A stretch of DNA of 64,000 bases from Gemmatimonas sp. (GTDB taxonomy: Bacteria; Gemmatimonadota; Gemmatimonadetes; Gemmatimonadales; Gemmatimonadaceae): positions 62,001 to 126,000 of the forward strand of contig JAABRO010000061.1 of NCBI GenBank assembly GCA_011390885.1, read 5' to 3'. The notes below the pieces were generated by a model. It had not been told where the DNA came from. It searched no databases and was given only the letters and a program-made list of their open reading frames with translations. The position numbers and the translations under genes are program-made. Positions 1 to 11,871 of this stretch are shown here, one piece after another; the first letter of the stretch is position 1; each line of letters begins with the position of its first letter.

Positions 1-387
1 CGAGAAGGCGAGCGCAAGCGAGTACTTCACGAGCACGACGATGCCCGCCACCACGACCGGCAGGATGAGGTACGTCTGCACGATCGACTGCTGGTAGCCC
101 TTCTTGCGGCGCGTGAGCGTGTACACCCACGCCACCGGCAGCGAGGTGGCGAAGGCGGTGAACATCGCGATCGCCGTGGCGAGCGGCGTGGGGCCGGGGC
201 CGCCAGCCACCGGCGCGCCCGGTGTCGGCGCGGCGAGCAGGTCGGTGAGCGACTCGCTGCCGAGCGCTCCCCACGCCGAGGGCACATAGCGGTAGATGAG
301 TGCCGCGACGGCGCCGGCGATGAGGTAGTAGATCGTGGTGCGCGCGACGACGTTGCGCCACAGCGGGTGGGCGATGATGCGATCCAT
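1..387 (-). CDS. DUF4956 family membrane protein (C-terminus beyond window)
   Basis: The reverse strand reads MDRIIAHPLWRNVVAR followed by a hydrophobic segment, a Pro/Gly/Ala-rich loop, a second hydrophobic segment ending SLPVAWVYTLTRRKKG, and then YQQSIVQTYLILPVVVAGIV. The RRKKGYxQSxVQTxxxLP signature before a membrane helix is what I know from DUF4956 polytopic membrane proteins, whose function is unknown. The gene runs off the left edge, so only the first ~129 residues are visible. ATG at 387 is the first ATG; the frame stays open upstream (a TTG at 423), so the start is uncertain. It is divergent from the phosphatase gene. Confidence 0.75.
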   Translation of the reverse strand, partial: MDRIIAHPLWRNVVARTTIYYLIAGAVAALIYRYVPSAWGALGSESLTDLLAAPTPGAPVAGGPGPTPLATAIAMFTAFATSLPVAWVYTLTRRKKGYQQSIVQTYLILPVVVAGIVVLVKYSLALAFS

Positions 388-483
388 GGCGGCGAAGATG
401 CGGCCCGGGGGGCCGGACCACAACGGCGGAGGCGGGGTCTGATCGGTATGTTGGGACGAATCGACTCTTCCCGAGGACTTCGC

Positions 484-2100
484 ATGCTGCCTCTGCTCGT
501 CGCCCCGCTGCTGCTGCTGGCCGGCGTCGCTCGTGGACAGGCCCCGCCGCCGGCGGCGGGTGACTCGTCCGCGGTCCGCCCGTCGCTCGTGCTGGTCCTC
601 ACCGTGGACCAGCTCTCGCCGCGCTACCTCGAGCAGTGGCGCGAGCAGCTCACGGGTGGCCTGGGCCGGCTGCTGCGCGAGGGCGCCGTGTTCACGCAGG
701 CGTACCAGGACCATGCGATCACGGAAACGGCGCCGGGGCACGCGTCGATTCTCTCCGGACGCTTTCCCTACAGCACCGGGATCGCGGCCAACGCCGTCGG
801 CGTGAACACCGACGACGCCCCGCTGCTCGGCACGTTCGAGACGGGGGCCAGCCCCGAGCGGTTCACGGGCACCACGCTCGCCGACTGGCTCGTGCAGGCG
901 GAGCCCGCGTCACGTGTGCTGTCGGTCTCGCGCAAGGACCGCGGCGCGATCCTGCCGGTGGGGCGCGGCAAGCACGACGTGTACTGGTACGCGCGCTCGC
1001 TGGGCCGCTTCACCACGAGCACCTGGTACGCGGACACGCTGCCCACCTGGGTGACCCGCTTCAACGACGAGCGCCGCGTGTTCGCGCACCACGCCGGTCG
1101 CGTGTGGGACCTGCTGCTCCCCGACTCGGCCTACACCGAGCCGGACAGTGTCACGGGCGAGAGCTTCGGTCAGGAGTTCACGTTCCCGTACACGATGCCG
1201 ACCGACTCCATGCTCGCGGCGAACCTGCTCATCTCGTTCCCGTTCATGGACGAGCACACACTCGACTTCGCATGGCGCGGCGTGCAGGAGCTGCAGCTTG
1301 GCCGGCGTGGTGTGCCGGACCTGCTCGCGGTGTCGCTCTCCACCACCGATGCCGTGGGGCATCGCTGGGGGCCGGATTCGCGCGAGATGCACGACCAGGT
1401 CCTGCGGCTCGACCGGATGGTGGGGGCGTTCCTCGACTCCCTGGTGCAGGCGGTGGGCGAGGACCGGCTCTCGGTGGTGCTCACGTCGGATCACGGCATG
1501 GCGCCAAGTCCGGAGGTGCGCTCCACGCGGCAGGACAACCGCGGGGCGCGGCGCGTGATGCTCGACGAGTTCCAGGCGCCCGTGAACGCCGCGGCGGTCG
1601 TGGCCGCGCGCGCCAAGCTGCCGCTCGAAGCTCTCGGCTTCGATGGCTTCACGCTGAGCGTGGACCGCGAGCTGGTGCGTGGTCGCTCACGTGACCTGCG
1701 GCGTGTCGCCGAGGCCTTTGCCGAGGTGGCGCGCAGCATTCCCGGCGTCCTGCGCGTGGACCTGCTGGATGACCTGGCGAAGTCGGACACCGTGCAGGAT
1801 GCGATCGCGCGCCGCTGGCTGCACATGTTCCGCCCTGGCGGGAACGAGGTGGCCGTGGTGACGCTCGCCCCCTATCACATCTTCGGGGACGCGAACGTGG
1901 CCACGCACGGGAGTCCGCACGACTACGACGCGCACGTGCCGCTGGTCTTCTGGGGGCGCGCGTTCGGCGCAGGGCAGGACGACGGCTTCGTGCGTGTGGT
2001 GGACATTGCGCCCACGCTGGCCGACCTGCTCGGGATTGCCGTGCGCGAACGCCGCGTCGATGGGGTCGTGCTCACGCGGGCGCGGCGCGGCGCGCCCTGA
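484..2100 (+). CDS. secreted alkaline phosphatase / phosphodiesterase family protein
   Basis: A 538-residue secreted hydrolase of the alkaline phosphatase superfamily, close to PafA-type phosphatases. ATG 484 is chosen because GAGGA lies 6 bases upstream, a TATGTT hexamer (447-452) precedes it, and it gives a compact signal peptide (MLPLLVAPLLLLAGVARGQA). The motifs appear in family order: LTVDQLSPRYL with the first metal-binding Asp, ITETAPGHASILSG with the likely Thr nucleophile, STTDAVGHRWGPDS, LTSDHGM, and a C-terminal THGSPHDYDAHVPLVFWG with the last metal His. This supports a two-zinc phosphomonoesterase or diesterase in the periplasm. The substrate cannot be told. A strong hairpin follows the stop. 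Confidence 0.88.
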   Translation: MLPLLVAPLLLLAGVARGQAPPPAAGDSSAVRPSLVLVLTVDQLSPRYLEQWREQLTGGLGRLLREGAVFTQAYQDHAITETAPGHASILSGRFPYSTGIAANAVGVNTDDAPLLGTFETGASPERFTGTTLADWLVQAEPASRVLSVSRKDRGAILPVGRGKHDVYWYARSLGRFTTSTWYADTLPTWVTRFNDERRVFAHHAGRVWDLLLPDSAYTEPDSVTGESFGQEFTFPYTMPTDSMLAANLLISFPFMDEHTLDFAWRGVQELQLGRRGVPDLLAVSLSTTDAVGHRWGPDSREMHDQVLRLDRMVGAFLDSLVQAVGEDRLSVVLTSDHGMAPSPEVRSTRQDNRGARRVMLDEFQAPVNAAAVVAARAKLPLEALGFDGFTLSVDRELVRGRSRDLRRVAEAFAEVARSIPGVLRVDLLDDLAKSDTVQDAIARRWLHMFRPGGNEVAVVTLAPYHIFGDANVATHGSPHDYDAHVPLVFWGRAFGAGQDDGFVRVVDIAPTLADLLGIAVRERRVDGVVLTRARRGAP

Positions 2101-2105
2101 GGGCC

Positions 2106-2138
2106 CCCGCGGACGCGCCGAGCGGGCGCGTTCGCGGG
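2106..2138. terminator. hairpin between convergent genes
   Basis: Arms CCCGCG-g-ACGCGCC and GGCGCGT-t-CGCGGG pair over 14 positions (one G.U) around a 5-base loop, in the 52-bp gap between the phosphatase stop and the convergent DUF4332 stop. There is no U-tract, so it is a bidirectional GC-rich terminator candidate. Confidence 0.6.
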
Positions 2139-2152
2139 ATGCCCGGCCGCAG

Positions 2153-2560
2153 TCAGTGCGAGATGCGCGGGTCGAGCGTCTTGGCCTGCTCCACCCACTT
2201 GGTCACGCTCGCCTCGGTGGGGAGCGCGCGCACCAGCTTCTTCTCGGCGTTCACCTCGGCCATCTTCGCGGTGAGGTTGTCGGGGCGGCGCGTGGCCAGC
2301 TCCTTGACCGTGTCCACCCCCGCGGCCTCGAGCAGCTCCGAGTACTCGCCGCCGATCCCCGAGATGCGCATGAGGTCGGCCATGTTCGCGAGCTTGAGCA
2401 GGTGCGATGCGTCGAAGCCCGTCTGCTCGGCCACGGCGGCGCGCCCCTTGGCGGTGCCGCACTGCTCGAGCAGGTGATCGGTGGTGGTGATGCCGGCCGT
2501 GGCGAGCTTTTCGGCACGGGCCGGACCGATGCCCTCGATGTCGGTGATCTTGTACGCCAT
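2153..2560 (-). CDS. DUF4332 helix-hairpin-helix protein
   Basis: A 135-residue soluble protein that begins MAYKITDIEGIGPARAEKL. It contains two helix-hairpin-helix-like units: IEGIGPARAEKLATAGI near residue 8 and ISGIGGEYSELLEAAGV around residue 72. This is the DUF4332 layout; such HhH pairs resemble those in DNA polymerase and ligase helper domains, so nucleic-acid binding is plausible but unproven. The ATG at 2560 is the natural family start, with a GGAG about 9 bases upstream. It is upstream of, and co-oriented with, the RND efflux genes only by chance as far as the sequence shows. Confidence 0.82.
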   Translation of the reverse strand: MAYKITDIEGIGPARAEKLATAGITTTDHLLEQCGTAKGRAAVAEQTGFDASHLLKLANMADLMRISGIGGEYSELLEAAGVDTVKELATRRPDNLTAKMAEVNAEKKLVRALPTEASVTKWVEQAKTLDPRISH

Positions 2561-2606
2561 GCGATGCGTCTCCGCGTTGGATGAAGAACGGGGATGGCGG
2601 CGCGGC

Positions 2607-5803
<3,197 letters not shown>

Positions 5804-5807
<4 letters not shown>

Positions 5808-7000
5808 GGCGTGGTCCTCGCGGTGGTGAGGGAGGTGCTGTCGGTCGCGGCGGCCGGCGTCATGGGAGTGGTGCCGGTGCGCGATTCCGGGGCGAGCGGA
5901 TCGACGATGCGCACCGCGCCGCCCTCGCGTACGAGCGAGTTGCCGGCCACGATGATCGTGTCGCCGAAGGCGAGTCCCGAGAACACCTCGACCTTGCCAT
6001 CCACGTCGTCCCCGACGCGCACGGCGCGTCGCTCGGCGAGTCCGTCCTTCACGATGAACACGCTGCGCGCGCCGCTCGCGCCGAGCACCGCGCGCGTGGG
6101 CACCACCAGCGCGCCCTCGCGCGTGTCGAGGCGAATGGTGGCGCGCACGGTGTAGCCGGGGCGGAGCTGCGCCGTGGACGGCCCCGTGACGGCGATTTCC
6201 ACCGGCACGAGGCGCGACACGGAATCGGCGGCCGGGAAGATGCGGCGCACGCGGCCCGGATACTCGGTGCCGCCGAGGGCGTCCACCTTGAGCGCCACCG
6301 ACTGGCCGGTGCGCAGCTGCGCGACCTCCAGTTCGGAGACGGGCATGCGCACCACCAGTGTGCTCAGGTCGGCCACGGTGAACAGTCGCGTGTTGGGCGA
6401 CACGATGTCCCCGCCGCGCACGAACCGGCCGGTGATCACGCCGTCGATCGGCGACTTGACCACGGCGAAGCCGAGGCGCGTGCGCAGCTGCGCCAGCGAG
6501 GCGTCAGCCGAGGCAAGCGCGGCCTGGTCGCGCTCGTTCTCGATGGCCGTGATGATCTGCTGCTGGAAGAGCTGCGCCGAACGCGCCGCGGTGGAGCGCG
6601 CGAACTCGGCCTGGGCTTCCGCCGCGCGGACCTGCGCCTCGAGCTCGCGCGCGTCGACCTCGGCCAGGACCTGGCCGGCCCCGACGCGCGTGCCCTCCTC
6701 GACCTTCACGTCGAGCAGCGCGCCGCCGAGCTGGGCGTTCACGGCCACGGTCACGAGCGGTTCGAGCTGTCCCGTGACGAGACTGGTGTTGGACATGGAC
6801 GCCCGCTGCACCAGCTCGATTTCGACGGGCGTGACCTGCGGACCGCCGCGGCCACCCGGCCCGCCGCGTCCGCCACCCGGCGGGCCACCGCCCGGACCGC
6901 CACCGCCGGCGGTCTCGGGTGAACCCCCTCCACCGCAGGCCGCGAGGAGCAGGGCACCGGCGAGGACGAGCGGGGAATATCGGGAATGCGACGAAGGCAT
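5804..7000 (-). CDS. RND periplasmic adaptor (HlyD/membrane fusion lipoprotein)
   Basis: A 398-residue adaptor linking the pump encoded downstream to an outer-membrane channel. The start ATG at 7000 gives a lipoprotein signal (LAGALLLAACGGG, lipobox Cys at about residue 22). A Gly/Pro-rich tether about 30 residues long (GGGPGGGPPGGGRGG) leads to the lipoyl half-motifs (VNAQLGGALLDVKVEEGTRV and KSPIDGVITGRFV), which bracket an alpha-helical hairpin. The beta-barrel and membrane-proximal domains follow. The stop overlaps the permease start by four bases. The unusually Gly-rich linker should set the distance from the lipid anchor. Confidence 0.9.
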
Positions 7001-7223
7001 GAGGCAAGGTCGAGGCGTAAACGAGGCGGGCACGGCGCCGAGGTTCGGCGGCGTGCCCGCGACCACTGGTTGTACGCATGAACCGGGGTTCATGTTCGTC
7101 AACCGAGGCACGAGCCGGGTCACGAGACGGTGGCGGTGCGGGCGCTGGGCGCACGGCACGCCACCGGGGCGGACCTCTTCGCGAGGGCAGACGGTCGCGA
7201 CCGCTCGACGTTAGGGAATCGGC

Positions 7224-7234
7224 TATATTCCGCC
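7224..7234 (+). promoter_or_regulatory. -10 hexamer for leaderless DUF983 gene
   Basis: TATATT at 7224-7229 ends five bases before the ATG at 7235. Transcription should start at or within a base or two of the start codon. No Shine-Dalgarno sequence could fit. It is one of a set of similar sites in this window. Confidence 0.6.
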
Positions 7235-7717
7235 ATGATCTCGGCTCCTGCCCCCGTGGCTGAGCGACGGCCGATGGTTGCCGCCGGCCTTCCCCGCGCG
7301 ACCACGGCACAGATGCTGCGTCGGGCCTTGCTCCTGCGGTGCCCCCACTGTGGAGGGCGGGGCATTTTCGCGAGCTTCTTCACGCTCAAGCGGCACTGCC
7401 CCACCTGCGGCCTCCGCATCGAGCGCGGCGAGAGCGACTACTTCGTCGGCGCCTACCTCTTCAACCTCATCGCCGTCGAGCTGATCCTCTTCTTCTGCGT
7501 CTGCGGCTTCGTCTTCGTGACGTGGCCCGACGTGCCGTGGGACCTGCTCACCTGGGTGACGGGCGCCCTGATGCTGTCGGGATGCTTCCTCTGCTATCCC
7601 TTCGCGAAGACGACCTGGCTGGCGGTGGACCTCGCGATCCGGCCGCTGACGGCGGAGGAGATGCGCTGGCACCACGAGGGTGGGGATCTGGGCGATCGGG
7701 AACTGCCGCACGTCTGA
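7235..7717 (+). CDS. DUF983 membrane protein with zinc-ribbon
   Basis: A 160-residue protein. Residues ~33-65 hold two CxxC pairs (LRCPHCGGRGIF and HCPTCGLRIERGESDYFVGAYL), a treble-clef/zinc-ribbon-like module. Two hydrophobic helices follow (LFNLIAVELILFFCVCGFVF and a segment before CFLCYPFAKTTWLAVDL). This order is diagnostic of DUF983, a family of unknown function often near cytochrome oxidase genes in other phyla; no oxidase genes are seen here. It appears to be leaderless. Its stop is directly followed by the GTG of the permease gene, so the two are probably one operon. Confidence 0.85.
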   Translation: MISAPAPVAERRPMVAAGLPRATTAQMLRRALLLRCPHCGGRGIFASFFTLKRHCPTCGLRIERGESDYFVGAYLFNLIAVELILFFCVCGFVFVTWPDVPWDLLTWVTGALMLSGCFLCYPFAKTTWLAVDLAIRPLTAEEMRWHHEGGDLGDRELPHV

Positions 7718-9355
7718 GTGGGCGGGGTGGTGACGCCGGCCCCGTGGACGCAGCTGCAGGCGGTGTTCCAGCTCGAACTGCGCATCCAGCGGCGTGAACC
7801 GGCCACGGTGCTGTACCTGCTGGTCTTCCTGCTGCTCACCTTCGGCTTCGTGAGCAGCGGTGCCGTGGAACTCGTGCGGGACCGCGGCGCGCTCCCCAAG
7901 CTGTCGCCGCTGGCGATCGCGCTGGCCATGGGCGGGCTCACGGCGTTCGGTCAGGTGATCACCACGATGATCACGGCCAGCGCCGTGCTCCGCGACGCCG
8001 CGTGGCGCACCGACCAGCTGCTCTTCACGACCGCGCTCGATGCGCGCGCGTGGGTGCTGGGGCGATGGGCCGCCGCCCTCACGGTCATGGCGATGGTCTA
8101 CGGCGGACTGGTGGCCGGCGTGCTCTTGGGCGCGGCGGCCCCCTGGGTGGCGCGCGATGTGCCGTGGGCCACCGTGCTCGGGCGCGCCTTGTGGCCGTGG
8201 CTCACGGTGACCCTCCCGACCACGCTCGCCGTGGGCACGCTGCTCACGGTGGCCGCCGTGCGCACGCGCCGGCTGCTTGGCGTGCTCGCCGCGGCGCTCG
8301 CGCTGCTCTTCCTCTGGCAGGGGTGCGAGGCCGTCGCTCGCTCGGCCGAGGCCGGCTCGCTGCTGGCGCAGGTGGCGGCGCTGGCCGACCCGTTCGGCAC
8401 GGTGGCGGTGCAGGCGGTCACGGCCGACTGGCCGGACGCCATGCGCGCGAGCCGCCTGGTGCCGGTGCTGGGGCTCGTCGGTGTCAGTCGCCTCGTGTGG
8501 CTGGGGGTGGCGCTGCTCGCGGGGGGCGTGCTCCTGCGCACGATGCGGCCGGGCCGGGGTGCCGCTCCCGTCAGGGCAGCGTCCGACGTGGCGTCGGCCC
8601 CGGGCACCATGCGCCCGTTGCGCTCCGTCGCGCGCTCGCCGCTGGCCGCGGTCGCTGCGTTCACGGCGCGGTGGACGTGGCGCGAACGGGGCTGGCGGGT
8701 GATCGCCGGGCTCGGCGTGCTGAACGTGCTGGCGCACGCCATGGGGAGTGACCTGGCCCCGGCGGCCACGGCGGGCGACCTCGTCGCGCTGGTGCGGGAG
8801 CACGCGCGCCTCTTTCTCATCCTGCTCGCCACGATCTACGCGGGCGAACTGCTCTGGCGTGATCAGGACCAGCGCGTGGTCGAACTGGTGGAGAGCGCGC
8901 CAGTGGCCACGCGCACGTTGGTGGGCGGGCGGGTGCTGGGGCTGATGGCGTCGCAGGCGGCGCTCGTGGCGGCGCTCGTGGTGGCCGCGTGGCTCGGTGC
9001 ACTGACGCGACACGGCCTCGTGGTGGCCCCGCTTCCCATGCTTGCGGGTGCCGCCCTCTGGATCTTCGTGCCGTTCGTGCAGTGGCTGCTGCTCTCGTTG
9101 GCAGTGCACGTCGCGATCCGCCACAAGGTGATCGCGCACCTCATGCTGATCGCGGGCTGGGTGGGCGCGGTGGCGCTCGACGCGAACGGCGTGTCGTCAC
9201 CCTGGGTGCGCTTCGCGGACCCGCCGGCCATCGAAAGCGGCCTGCCACTGCCGTTCGCGGACGCCGCGTGGCGGGCGGCCTGGTGGAGCACCGTGAGCGC
9301 GGTGTTGTTCGCGCTCACGGTGCTCGGCTGGAGACGCGCTACTTCTCGACGATGA
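7718..9355 (+). CDS. ABC-2-type permease-like membrane protein
   Basis: A 545-residue polytopic protein with two similar halves of about six membrane segments. Each half contains a cytosolic motif typical of ABC-2 permeases: VLRDAAWRTDQLLFTTALDARAW in the first and LLWRDQDQRVVELVESAPV in the second. These match the permease part of the large proteins in which an ABC permease is fused to an M1 aminopeptidase domain, but here the protein ends right after the last helix and no peptidase part or ATPase gene follows. The GTG start directly abuts the DUF983 stop. Its 3' end overlaps the opposing lipoprotein gene by 17 bp. Confidence 0.75.
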   Translation: MGGVVTPAPWTQLQAVFQLELRIQRREPATVLYLLVFLLLTFGFVSSGAVELVRDRGALPKLSPLAIALAMGGLTAFGQVITTMITASAVLRDAAWRTDQLLFTTALDARAWVLGRWAAALTVMAMVYGGLVAGVLLGAAAPWVARDVPWATVLGRALWPWLTVTLPTTLAVGTLLTVAAVRTRRLLGVLAAALALLFLWQGCEAVARSAEAGSLLAQVAALADPFGTVAVQAVTADWPDAMRASRLVPVLGLVGVSRLVWLGVALLAGGVLLRTMRPGRGAAPVRAASDVASAPGTMRPLRSVARSPLAAVAAFTARWTWRERGWRVIAGLGVLNVLAHAMGSDLAPAATAGDLVALVREHARLFLILLATIYAGELLWRDQDQRVVELVESAPVATRTLVGGRVLGLMASQAALVAALVVAAWLGALTRHGLVVAPLPMLAGAALWIFVPFVQWLLLSLAVHVAIRHKVIAHLMLIAGWVGAVALDANGVSSPWVRFADPPAIESGLPLPFADAAWRAAWWSTVSAVLFALTVLGWRRATSRR

Positions 9356-10310
9356 TGAGGTAGGGCGACGCCGCCCAGAACCGCGCCGGGTCGGTGATGC
9401 GCACGCTGGTGCCGCGGAAGGAGCCGTCCTTGTCCTTCCGCTCCGACTCCACGAGCGAGGCGTCGTGCCGCGACACGATGCGGTAGCTCTTGTCCGCGCG
9501 CGGCAGCGGAATCGTGATCGTTTCCCGCTTGTCGGCCACGGTGAAGTAGGACGCATCGAGGTCGCGCGCCGGCACCAGCGTCTCGCCGATGCGCGTCACG
9601 AGCAGCAGGCGCGACCCGCCTTCCTCGCGCACGAGCTTGCGGTCGAGCAGTTCGCGCTTGGTGCCCACCGTGTAGTACACGCGGTTCGCGCTCGTCTGCA
9701 CCTGCCGCACGGTGTCGGTGAGGGCGACCTTCTCCTCGGTGAGGCGCACGTTGGCCTCGCGCAGTTCGCGCACTTCGGTCTCGAAGGCCGCGATCTCGCG
9801 GTCGCGCAGCTCGAGGCGCGACTGCAGGTCGCCGAGCAGCTGGGCCGTGGTGCTGGCCTCGCCGCGCAGTCTTACGATGGAGTCGCGCGTGCGCGAGAGG
9901 TCGGCCGTGCGCGCGTTCAGGCGCTGGCGGAGGGTCTTCAGGCGGGCGAGGATGTCCTCGCGGGCCGCGGCGGCCTGGGCGCGTCCGCTCTCGTCGCCCG
10001 TCTGCGGCTTGACTTGCGAGGTGAGGCCGCGCACCTGACGGAGCTCGGCGTCGATCTGGTCGGCGAACTTGCTGGCTTCGGCCAGCTCGGAGAGCGCGCG
10101 GTCCTTGTCCGCATCGGCGCTGCCCACGATGGCGGCCAGCGAATCGCGCGTGGCGGTTGCGGCGGCGAGCTCGGCGGCGAGGCGTTCAGCCTCGGCCACG
10201 GCCTTCTGGTCCTGGCAGCCGCTGAGTGCGGCAAGGGCGAGCGCCGACCCGAGCGCTGCGCGAACGAACGACGCGCGCGAGCGGAGGCGGGGCAGGGAAA
10301 TCTGGATCAT
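9339..10310 (-). CDS. coiled-coil lipoprotein, unknown function
   Basis: A 323-residue exported protein with lipobox ALSGC near residue 32. Residues ~35-215 are almost all heptad-rich Ala/Arg/Glu/Leu helix (for example LRQRLNARTADLSRTRDSIV and RLELRDREIAAFETEVREL), predicting a long coiled coil. A compact C-terminal domain follows, beginning RVYYTVGTKRELLDRKL and ending FWAASPYLIIVEK. The layout (lipid anchor, coiled coil, small globular domain) recalls cell-envelope spacer proteins. I do not recognise the C-terminal domain beyond noting that YYxxGTxxEL segments are common in envelope proteins. It is monocistronic and converges with the permease gene. Confidence 0.75.
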   Translation of the reverse strand: MIQISLPRLRSRASFVRAALGSALALAALSGCQDQKAVAEAERLAAELAAATATRDSLAAIVGSADADKDRALSELAEASKFADQIDAELRQVRGLTSQVKPQTGDESGRAQAAAAREDILARLKTLRQRLNARTADLSRTRDSIVRLRGEASTTAQLLGDLQSRLELRDREIAAFETEVRELREANVRLTEEKVALTDTVRQVQTSANRVYYTVGTKRELLDRKLVREEGGSRLLLVTRIGETLVPARDLDASYFTVADKRETITIPLPRADKSYRIVSRHDASLVESERKDKDGSFRGTSVRITDPARFWAASPYLIIVEK

Positions 10311-10444
10311 GTCGGAACGGAGTCTGGGGAGGCGAGCCGGACCGCGTCACGCGGGCAACAACGGGGAAACGTCCCACGCGTCCGGACCCGGCGAACGTAC
10401 GCCGACTGGCGGGTCGGCGGAAGTGACGCCCGTCACAGCCGGTG

Positions 10445-11047
10445 TCAGCAGTCGCCGCGCTTGTGGGCGATCGGCTCGCAGGTGAAGGCACCGTCGGCCC
10501 AGAGCCCGCGCCGAGCACGGCGCGCGTCGGCCACGGCCGCACGCACGGCCTCGATGTGCCGCACGTTGGGAGGGAAGACCACCGCCACGGCCCACCCGTC
10601 GCGCGCCTGCTGCAGGTTGAGGTGCGTGCCGCCGAGCTCGGCTGTCCACACATGAGCGAGCGTTCGCCCATAGCGGTCCTCGCGCTGCACATCGTACTCC
10701 AGCCACGCCGTGTCCCCGCGCGCGAGCACGCGACGCAGGGCATCCCGCGAGCGCGTGCCGAACGGGCGCTGCGACATTTCCGGCGCGTCGAGCAGGAGCA
10801 GGCGCACGCGGCGGTCGTCGGTGCAGCGGAAGGAATCGCCGTCGCTGACGGCGGCCACGATGCAGAACGTGCGCGGCGGAGTCGACGGCGTGCGGGGGAT
10901 GGTCGGTGCCGCGTTCGGCGTCGACGCGTCGGCGGCGACCGGCGTTCCTCCGGCTGCCGGTGCGTCTGCCGGTGCCTCGGCCGGCTGGCAGGCGAGGAGC
11001 GCGAGCAGCGCCGGACACATCGCGAACAGGTATCGAGTCACAGCCAC
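10445..11047 (-). CDS. thermonuclease-family (SNase-like) lipoprotein
   Basis: A 200-residue exported protein. An N-terminal signal with LLACQ lipobox and a 40-residue Ala/Pro/Thr-rich linker precede a staphylococcal-nuclease fold. Visible motifs are VSDGDSFRC, VRLLLLDAPE (metal and catalytic Asp/Glu strand) and REDRYGRTLAHVW, with the RYGR Arg expected in the active site. A final Cys-rich tail (FTCEPIAHKRGDC) could form a disulphide. The GTG at 11047 overlaps the end of the YdcF-like gene by ten bases, so it is the third gene of an S9 peptidase-YdcF-nuclease operon. A Ca2+-dependent envelope nuclease is likely; activity is unproven. Confidence 0.82.
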   Translation of the reverse strand: MAVTRYLFAMCPALLALLACQPAEAPADAPAAGGTPVAADASTPNAAPTIPRTPSTPPRTFCIVAAVSDGDSFRCTDDRRVRLLLLDAPEMSQRPFGTRSRDALRRVLARGDTAWLEYDVQREDRYGRTLAHVWTAELGGTHLNLQQARDGWAVAVVFPPNVRHIEAVRAAVADARRARRGLWADGAFTCEPIAHKRGDC

Positions 11048-11871
11048 CCCCGAAATCGGTACACGAGCAGGCCCACGGCCTCGTGCACGGCGGCGCGCGC
11101 CACCACGAGGCGCGCGCCGCTCGTGTCGAGCCGTGTGATCGCCACGTCGCGCGCGGTGGCCGGCGCACAGGTGACGGAGAAGCCGGTGGCCTCGAGCGTC
11201 GCGCAGGCGCGGCGGGCATGCAACGGCGACGTGACCACGCGGAGGTGCTGCCAGCCGCGCGCCCTTGCGAGCGCCGCGAACGCGAGGCTCTCCGTGTACG
11301 TGTTGGTCACGCCGGTGGCGATGTGCACCTGCACGCCGCCGCCGAGCAGCGCGGCCACGCGTCGCTGGTCGGCGCCACTGGTGACGACACGGCCGCGCAC
11401 CGCGCGCCCCTGCTCCGACAGCAGCAGGTGCGGAATGCCGAGCCGCTGCGCATCGTCGAGTGCACTCACGAGTCGCGTGAGCGCGATGTCGCCGATGTGC
11501 CCCGCATCGGTCATGGCGCCGGAGTAGACGACCACGGCATCGGCCGGACGTCCCTCGGCGTCGGCGCGCAGCAGCGCGAGGGCCGGCCGTTCCACGAGCG
11601 GCGTATAGGCCACGAGCAGGAAAAGCGCCGTCGCGACGCCTGCGCCCAGCCAGAGTGTCCAGCCGACGCGCGTGCGCGCGATGACCGCGCCGAGCACGAG
11701 CGCCGCCAGGCGCAGCACCGTGTCACGCGCCGAGAGTGCATCGGCGAGGCCGATCGTGAGCGCGACCTCCATGGTACCGAGCGCGAGGGCGGCCCCGCAC
11801 GCGATCACGAGCCACGCCGGCGCGCGCTGGCCGGCGGGCAGGATCGCGACGGGGCCGCGGTCGAGCGTCAC
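11038..11871 (-). CDS. YdcF/SanA-like DUF218 membrane protein
   Basis: A 277-residue protein. The first ~95 residues hold three or four hydrophobic helices (WLVIACGAALALGTMEVAL; TLWLGAGVATALFLLVAYTP). The rest is a DUF218 domain: DAVVVYSGAM, HLLLSEQG, ATGVTNTYTESLAFA and VTSPLHARRA follow the family's order, with the conserved Thr/Asn-rich loop and the R/H of the last motif. Such proteins are linked to envelope integrity or polysaccharide metabolism, with no firm reaction. GTG at 11871 overlaps the peptidase stop (GTGA), which fixes the start and indicates coupling. Confidence 0.8.
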   Translation of the reverse strand: MTLDRGPVAILPAGQRAPAWLVIACGAALALGTMEVALTIGLADALSARDTVLRLAALVLGAVIARTRVGWTLWLGAGVATALFLLVAYTPLVERPALALLRADAEGRPADAVVVYSGAMTDAGHIGDIALTRLVSALDDAQRLGIPHLLLSEQGRAVRGRVVTSGADQRRVAALLGGGVQVHIATGVTNTYTESLAFAALARARGWQHLRVVTSPLHARRACATLEATGFSVTCAPATARDVAITRLDTSGARLVVARAAVHEAVGLLVYRFRGWL

